From: Zygnema cylindricum
Taxonomy: Eukaryota; Streptophyta; Zygnematophyceae; Zygnematales; Zygnemataceae
DNA: 64,000 bases
NCBI GenBank assembly: GCA_037447655.1
Contig: JBBHKE010003328.1
Coordinates: 48,748-112,747, forward strand
Direction of reading: 5' to 3'
Both the position numbers and the translations under genes were made by a program. Under the pieces are notes generated by a model, which worked only from the letters and a program-made list of their open reading frames with translations, searched no databases and was not told the origin of the DNA. Positions within the stretch are counted from its first letter, which is position 1. Each line of letters starts with the position of its first letter. Positions 11,601 through 20,600 of the stretch are shown here, in pieces.

Positions 11601-14600
11601 CTCCATCTTTCCTCTCTTCATTTCCAAAGTCAAAGTCAGAAAATTGATCCGGTAGAAATCTGATTTTGACTTCTTTATTATATTTGAATGGATTAAAGGA
11701 CTTCACTTCATTCATCACCACTATGTGTTTTACCAAAATTATATCTCTCTTTTTCAAGTCATACACTCGGTATCCTTTTGTGCTCTCATCATATCCTACA
11801 AGACTTCATGGTTTCCCTCTTCCCTCTAACTTCCATTTAGTCTTTTCGGAATCCAAACTGTAGACTTGACTTCCGAAAAGTTTCAAACTAGACAAATCTG
11901 GCTTTCATCCTGTCCACATCTCATACCGAGTTTCCTCCTTATTTGCTGAAGTTATGACTCTATTTTTGATGAAATTAGCATAGTTTATAGACTCGGCCCA
12001 ATTGCAATCCTATCCTCTTATCATTTAGCATATTTCTAGACATATCTCCTAAATTTCTATTCACCCTTTGTGCTACACCATTTTGTTCCAAATTATAGCA
12101 AACATTTTTTCTCATGATGAAGTCCTTCTTTAAGAAATTCTTCAAATACCCTTAAGGTGTATTTTTTCCCATTATCACTTCTTATCTCTTTTACTGAGGT
12201 TTCATTTAGTTTTTCACTCCATACTTTATATTCTTTAATACATCTAAATACCTCACACTTATGTTTGAGAAAGTATACCTTGGTGTATCTAGACCAATCA
12301 TGTGTGATGGTTCACACTTTTGAGAATAAAGAGTTTAGCAACCTTGTCCTTATAGTTCCACTTTTCATACTCTGATCATTTATTCTGACTCTTTGTCACC
12401 ATTGCTGGTGGTGTTGCTGCTGGTATCGTCCTAGACAATGGAGTCTTTCGAGATGCAACTCCTCTTTTTTCTCCTTCCACGACAATCTCCTCCCCTTCCT
12501 CGCCATCATCACTGATGGTGGTAGATGTTCTGGCAGCTGTAGTGATAGAGGTGCCAGAAAAACGTGTTCCACCAAACCCCGATGGAGGTGGGCATCGAAT
12601 TTGTCCAGACACAATGCCCCATAGGCGCTTCTCAAAGAGTTCTCCCTCCATCATCATTTCCCAATAAAGAATATATGATTTAACAAATATAGGCACCCTA
12701 GAGGGTGGGCCCATAACCTGCAATTTTGTGGTCTCCATTGACCCACAAAACCGGCAGCCTATGTAAAGCCTCTAGGATTATGTATGTCCCTTCCTCTTTC
12801 CCAATGAATAATTGCCACCTTGGCACACAAGTATTCTCACCACCCTCACCTCTATGAGCACCCGACTCTTTTGAGCCGAACGAAAAAAAAATCATTGAAT
12901 TTGCTCCCCTGAGCAGTAAGTTATGGCTGGTCAAAGATGACCTTTATAGTTACAAGCTCTCTTAGAGAGAGGTACCTAAGTTTCACTAAGTCCTAGTCTG
13001 CCTAATCACAGCTACCTACTACTAAACGTTAATCCAATAGAAACATTGTATAGTACAAGAAGGTACACTGGTCGATGTACTTATTGTACCGCCATTGTAC
13101 AACATGGCTTTCAAGGTGACACTTGTCAAATCGGGAGCCATGGTTCCTCCCATCTTTTCCGGTATCCAATAATGTGGCGCCACGTGGCATCGCGTTACGA
13201 TATCCTAAGGCCATCAAAAGCTCATTCGGGGTGGCGGCTACAACGACGGTCATCTGATCAATTAAATTTACACGGTTCGGATTCGCGTCCGTGCATGAAT
13301 TGTTTCACATGCGCCTCGTCGTCAGTTTGGTGTGAATTAGCCGCTGTGTCATAATTAAAGTACCTATCAAACATGACGAGTGTATCATTTCTTCAACGAC
13401 ATATTGGTTAAAGCGTCAGACTACTTGATTCCATAGGACTTAGGTTCAAATCTTGTCCAGAGCAACATTTTGTTAAAATGCCCTCTAATTCAGTCTGCCA
13501 CCTTCTAAATAAGGCGACCGCCATGGCGTGTCTTTCATCCTCTCTCTCTCTTTTTAGAGTCTTGCTAAAATAGAGAAGTGAACTATTAGTTACCTTTTTT
13601 CAAAAGAACACTTACCACATAATGTAATAGTACAATTGGTCCACTTGGAAAATAAAGACAAGTTCCACGATAGACGAGCGATAACAACCTCACACGTCGT
13701 ATTTGACATGTGCCTTCACACAAGGTGAATGTAAATCCATCAAAAGCCACGAGTAAAACTTTATCGTAAGATATTTTTTGGCGCGCATTTTATATCGATT
13801 ATCGATGATTATCAGTTATTGATGCCGATATATCGACATTTATTGACAATAATTATGGACAACGATCTATCAAAATTTATTGGCCCCTTTACCGATAACG
13901 ATAAGTGATGTATCGATAGGAAACTTACCACTGATAGGAAATTCACCCATATATCCTCACTAGAATATTTCATTTAGATTGTGCTTGAAGAATCTTTGAC
14001 GATTTTCACCATTTGAAAAAAAGGCTACTTGGTACCAATCAAATAAAGCAATTAAATGAAAGGTTGCTTAATGGCACGATCTACTACTAATGACAATAAA
14101 CGTGTCCGTCTGAGTTTTAGCGTCGCCTAATGGATTCGAGGCGTTAAGGACTAAATTTTGTTTCTCATTGGTCCATAGTTATCTTGTTGCAATGTCTATA
14201 GTTAATATAAAATTTTTTAATGATACAAAAGAATGGCGGTATAACGTTCGTCGTTTTGACCAATATAGATCACAACAAGTAGGAAACGAAAAAATTAAGT
14301 GATAAAATGGATGGATATAGGTCATTTAAGAAAATGAACATCTGTAGGAGGGAGAGATATCGTTTGAAAGATAGAGAAGGATTGTGAAACTCACATTCCT
14401 CCGAGAGTGGGATACATACTCACATTCCTCCAAAAAATAGCTTCGACACCATGGTCGAGCCTTTTTGTTATTTTCGTCTCTCACGATTGATAGAGTGAGA
14501 GAGAGAGAGATACAAGAAATGGAGAAATATTGTTGGAGAGAGAGATATCGGGAGGCAAGGGAGAATAAAGTGATTGTCAAACACACATTCCTCTTGTAGT

Positions 14601-17600
14601 AACCACAAACACGGTAGTAAGGAAATCTTGTGTATCTTTTTTCCCGTCTATCGAAAGGGATAGAGTGCGAGGGAGATATATCATTAGAAAGAAAGAGAGA
14701 GGGAGAGAGAGGGGGAGAGAGAGAGAGCTTGTCAAACTCACTANNNNNNNNNNNNNNNNNNNNNNNNNNNNNNNNNNNNNNNNNNNNNNNNNNNNNNNNN
14801 NNNNNNNNNNNNNNNNNNNNNNNNNNNNNNNNNNNNNNNNNNNNNNNNNNNNNNNNNNNNNNNNNNNNNNNNNNNNNNNNNNNNNNNNNNNNNNNNNNNN
14901 NNNNNNNNNNNNNNNNNNNNNNNNNNNNNNNNNNNNNNNNNNNNNNNNNNNNNNNNNNNNNNNNNNNNNNNNNNNNNNNNNNNNNNNNNNNNNNNNNNNN
15001 NNNNNNNNNNNNNNNNNNNNNNNNNNNNNNNNNNNNNNNNNNNNNNNNNNNNNNNNNNNNNNNNNNNNNNNNNNNNNNNNNNNNNNNNNNNNNNNNNNNN
15101 NNNNNNNNNNNNNNNNNNNNNNNNNNNNNNNNNNNNNNNNNNNNNNNNNNNNNNNNNNNNNNNNNNNNNNNNNNNNNNNNNNNNNGAGGCAGAGAGGGAG
15201 AGAGGAAGAGGCAGAGAGCGCGAGAGGGAGAGGGGGAGAGGGAGTGGGCGAGAGGGAGAGGGAGAGAGGGTGAGAGGGAGAGAGGGAGAGAGGGAGAGGG
15301 GGAGAGAGGGAGAGAGGGAGAGGGAGAGAGGGAGAGAGAGGGAGGGAGAGAGAGAGAGAGGGAGAGAGGGAGACTTTCTCTGAAATCGCATCTTGCACGA
15401 GTAAAACGTCTGAGGACACTCTTCCCACTATCTCTCCGGAGGTTGCCTGTTTGTCGAAAAACCCGACTTCCTGTCTCATAAGGGATTGAAGGTAGAGGCT
15501 TCGAATTATCGACGACTGTCTCTCCCCCGTTTGCATCCATCCTGCCACCTCTGCAAACCGAAAAGAAACAGAAAAAATGCAATTCTTTTTGAGGATTTTT
15601 TGGGATGGTTTTTAAGTTCTTTTTAGGATTTTTTTTATGGTTTGCATCTATCTTGCTAGCTCTGCGAGAGAATTAACAAAAGAATGGCGTTTTCTGGTTT
15701 TGAAAGGCATTTCTTAACAAGAAATTTTAGGATACAAAGGAAGAAATGGGGAAGGAAAACGAAGCGAGAAAAGAGAAGAGGATGAAACAAAAACACGACA
15801 GGGGAAACTAGATAGGACACCATAAGTATCGTGATTTTTGTAGAGGACAGAGACAGGAACTAAGCAACCGAGATGGCCAAATGAGTGCAAAAAGTTTTGG
15901 ACTGTAAGGCAGAATTAAAGGTTGTCTTAGTGATGGTCGAAGGCGACGAGTGCAAGAGGTAGTAATGATTGGGAGGCGACAACGATAAGAGAAGGGACTA
16001 AGAATAGGAGGATGAGTGAGGATCGGAATGGGGATTGAGCAAGGGAAGAGGGGATGGAGGGGGTGGAATCGGTGGAGTCACTTTTTTGATGAGTTAGAGA
16101 AACCCTAAAAAGTTTCGTTGAAAGATACGCCTACACTAAAGACTTCATGACATTTCTACATCAACCAAATTCGATATGCTTTGGATTTAGTGGGAATGAT
16201 CGACAAGAATACTCTATTTAGCTCGTGTCAAAAGACAAATAATATGAAGAATAGGAGGCTATCAAGCCACCAAAACCAGTTGAAATTATATCATCTATGA
16301 GATAAAAGTTGTAATTCTCATAGTAGCCAACCACGACTTGAGATCTTAAATATAAAATTTTGTAGAAACAATAGGAAGTTTTCGACAAAAGTTTAGTTGA
16401 CAACGAAGTAAGGAACAACAATCGACTATTGTACCCATTTGACCCTATTTATTTAGACTATTTATTTGAGTCTATGCGTCATAAGAAGATATGACATTGA
16501 GAATTAAATATATTTGTGAAGCTTCAAAATTGAGGACCAGTCTAAAATAGACCACCTCATACTGGATGAGCCTCATACTTCAAGCACAATTGAGGATGGC
16601 GTTAAAAGGTTCGTCTTCGATATCACTATTAAGAGAGGGGGAGAGGGGGAGAGGGGGAGTGGGGGAGAGGACATTTGATGGTGGCGTTAAAAGTTTCGGC
16701 TTCGATATCACTATTGATTGACCAGATATTTTCTCGTTTTAATACATTCGATCTCATACTTTCACCCTTAAAAGTTCCTCCCATTAAATGTTGAAACGAT
16801 ATTGGAATGAACGTTACCAAGCCCATAACCTATTAATTTGGAAGACATGACAACGTATACAAGCAAAGTAGACCTGAAAGTAAAAGATAAAGAACTATTT
16901 TTTATTAATAAAAATGAGATGATGGCTTTCGGATTAAGGACAAAGTTAAATACCAAAGAATAATGTCATGAGAGTGACCTCTTCAGACTCAAACAACTTT
17001 CTAGACCTTAAAGGTCAGTTGCCTCCTCAATAGAAAAGGTGAAACCAAGAAATTCTTCGTAGACTATGGGGAAGAAAACAAAATCAGATTTAGCTGCTAT
17101 ATCCTAATACCCATAATAAGGCCAAGAAAGAGGATATCTAGAAGAGGAATATTTAGCAAACGAAATTCTAACTAATATCCAAAATAAGGCAAATGAAGTA
17201 ACTAAAAGGAAAATATAGAAAACGAAGTTCAAGATAATGCTTGAATTCTAAGTATGACAAGATCCGAGACGACAACGCTTAAACTTCAAACAATGAGCAA
17301 TTCCAACATCTCTCTCTTCTTTCTCCTCTCTCCCTCTCCCTCTCCATCTCTCTCCCCCACTCCCCATCTCTCCCCTTTTTCGTCCCCTTTTCCCCCTCTC
17401 CCCTCTTCCCCTCTCCCTCGCTCTCTCTCTCCCTCTCTCGCTCTTTCTCTCTCTCTCCATCCTTCGCTCTTTTTCTATCTCTCCTCGCATCCCACCCTCT
17501 CTCTCCCTCTATTCCCCTCACCCCCTATGTCCCTCCCTCCACCTCTCTTTCTCCCTCTCCCTCGCTCCCTCCCTCTCTCCCTCTCCTCCCCGCTCCCCTT

Positions 17601-17663
17601 CGTCCACTTTCCCCACTTTCTCCCTCTGTCTCCCTCCTACTCTCTCCTTGTCTCCCTCCCTCC

Positions 17664-17694
<31 letters not shown>

Positions 17695-20600
17695 TTACGA
17701 TTCATTGAAAGAATCGTACGCACGCGAAAATCAGTTTGATTTCGCGAAAGAAAAACTGTACTTTCTAGAATATACCGAAAGTACAGTTACGTGTATTTAG
17801 ATGAAGTTCTAGTTGTTTCGCGAAATATTTGTTGTTTCGTTTCGCGTCTAGATTTTCGTACGTCTAGTTTAGTACGATAGTACTTCTAGTTTTGTCTAGT
17901 ACTTTCGTTTTCACTTGTCGTTTTGCAATGTTTCAGTCCTTAGTAAAATTTAGAGTATTCTAGCTTAATCTGCGGACAGGTGGCAGATTTCTGGAGGCTT
18001 CTTGGCGGCGCACGCTCACACGTGTCACGCCATGGATGGTATTGTATTTAAGGGACACTATGACTGTGTGTTAATCAATCAATTAGGAATTGGAGGATTA
18101 TATGAAGTAATAGAAGGAGATAGAGAAGAAATTGTAATTTCAGTTTTTATATTAATGTGAGAATTTTCTGAAATGTCTCTTCAATGTTGATGTAATGTTT
18201 TATAATCTGAATGCTTCTGCTGCTATAAGTGCTTGTAAGTGAGCTCAGAGTTTATTATCGATCCTTTCATTTGGTATCAGAGCAGGTAGAGCTCCATTGT
18301 AGTGTATGGGGGGAAGGAACAAAAAGAAGTCCCCTTTCACTCCCTCCTCTTCAGCTACCCCCGTTTCTAATTTTTGGGAAAATTTGCCGACTCCCGAGGA
18401 TCCTCCTAAAGAAGAGAAAGAGTTCAGGTTTTACCGGAGCCGCATTTGAGTCATCATTCCCCACGGATTCGGTTGACCAAAATAGAGGTGTCGGAGGTTC
18501 GATGTCCGAAAATCAAATGCGAGAGTATTTGGAGAATTTCATGCGTCGGATTGATGAGAAATTCTCGGCCGTGGATAGGAGGTTTGATGAATTAGCTCAC
18601 GGTGAGCCGGATCCTGATCCGGATGGGAGATGATTCCGATGATAGTGATGGGGAGGCAAAGAAAGTGAAAGATAAGAGGGGGGAAATTTAAGCTTGATGA
18701 TGATTCCGATTTAGAAGAAGATAGTCAAGGAGGAGTGGAAATGTTTCAGATGCCCGGAAAGACCGTCGTATTCAATGGATCGAATTACCCTTCGTGGAAG
18801 AAATATATTCGAGCTCAATTGATTTTGAGAGGCCTTTGGAAGGTCGCCAATGGAGAAGAGAAAATACCGGTTGGTGATGCGAAGGCTCGTCGGTTGTGGA
18901 AGCGAAAGAATCTTGCGGCCATTACCGGATTAATGCAAACTTGTTCGGTATCCGTGCATGATCATTTCCTCACGCATAGCACCGCACACGGATGTTGGAA
19001 GGCGTTGGAATCCCCAATTTGAGAGGGGAATCCAAACAAGGGCCAATATATGTTTTCCGATTTTATGCAATTCAAGATGAAATCCAACGAATCCTTTGAC
19101 GATGCCGTGAAGAGATTCAATATCATTGTGGAGCAACTTCTCAACAATGGGAGAGTGATCACGGAGGAGGACAAAGTAACCGGATTTTTGAATGCATTAC
19201 CGGATAAGTGGATCCATCTCAAGGAGATTTTACTTGCGAGGGAAAATAACACCTACGAGTTTATTGTGAATTATTTAAAGATGGCGGAGAGTAATCGTGT
19301 TAGCTCTTCAAAGGGCTCTTTGGGCACGGGATCCTTGAATGTGACCGCTCCCGAATTCGCGGACTTACATTATTTCCGTGGAAGAGGGGGTGGAAAAGGA
19401 GGAGGTCCGAGAGGTCGTGGAAAATGGCTTGATAGGGGCGGAAATTCGAGACCTCGGTCCGTCCAGAATGATAATAGCAACGTCTTGTGTTTCCGTTGCA
19501 ACCGGCCCGGTCATTTTTCGGCTTCTTGTCCGGAAAAGGAGAAAGAATGCTTCAATTGTGGGAAACTAGGCCACACGAGCCAACAATGCTACTCTAAATT
19601 TAGTAGCGGAGGAGTAAGAGGCGGTCGCAGTTTTGGAGGTCGCGGTCGCGGACGTGATAGTGGTCGTGGTCGTGGACGCTATGGCGGTCATGGTGGAAGC
19701 CATGGAAATTTTGTTGACTTGGGAAATTTTGAAGGAGACGAAGGAGGACAAACGTTCACTTGTCTTCACCTCACTATTGATTCATTAAGTGAACCAAGTG
19801 ACGCACGCGAAAAGGAATGGATAATTGACACGGGGGCGTCTCACCACGTGTGTACGGACGCTACACTTTTTGATGACATGCGTTCACTTACCGTACCAAA
19901 GCTTATTACGGTCGCAAGTGGACAAACTATTACGGTTGGTACCGTGGGTACCGTTCGATTAAATTTACCCACATGGGACCGTTTTGGAAATGAAACTATT
20001 TCGGAGGCGCGTCTATTGAATGTCCTATATATTCCGGATGGTTCAGTGAATCTATTAAGCGTACCTCAAATTCAGCGAGCCGGTGGGAGCGTAGTCGCTA
20101 GAGGTGATTCGGCGATTCGTATATATCGCGCCGACGGCAAATTAATCGGCGAAGGCGAAGTAACCAATTCGATGCATAGTCGACTTTTATGGAGGCGACC
20201 AAGGAAGAATGCTACTTCCATGGGCATTCTAAATCAAATCTCAGAATTAAAGGGAGATTTAACGTTATGGCACCATCGGATGTGTCATACATCCGAAGGA
20301 AATTTGAGGAAAATGATAAAAACGGCATGTGTGAGAGGATTAGATCTTGCTACCGGCGAAAAAGTAAATGGATGCGATGGATGTAGTCAAGGAAGAAACA
20401 TTCGGAAACCACATACTACGAAAGATGTGAAATTTCGGGCTCAACATCCTTTGGAGCTTGTCCACGTTGATCTATGTGGACAAATTAAGCCGGAAAGCCT
20501 TGGAGGAAATCGATATATTATGGTCATCGTTGATGATTATTCAAGATTTTCGTTGGGTTCGATTATTGAAGAGAAAATCGGATGCTCTTCAAACTTTTAT

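Larger units (their letters stand above)
8883..13610 (-). mobile_element. Copia element E3, decayed, in ABCB intron
   Basis: Ty1/copia-type LTR element in the same orientation as the host gene. Order in its own sense (right to left): 5' LTR 13610-12719; half-tRNA-type primer site 12718-12704; gag fragment; large deletion covering the rest of gag, protease and early integrase; decayed integrase; reverse transcriptase; RNase H; polypurine region; 3' LTR 9235-8883. The 3' LTR has lost over 500 bp relative to the 5' LTR. A MITE (9363-9978) is inserted just upstream of the ADMMTKPVP end of pol. No target duplication is recognisable (AAACA versus CTTAC). Stops and frameshifts throughout make it an old, dead copy. 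Confidence 0.88.

Noticed and set aside
8883-13610. Target duplication for Copia E3
   Set aside because: Flanks AAACA and CTTAC do not match; the ends may have been altered later.
14330-14743. Missing ABCB TMD1 exons left of the gap
   Set aside because: None of the three minus-strand frames shows the expected WQL…, TVY.F.GE or WYGG-type motifs.
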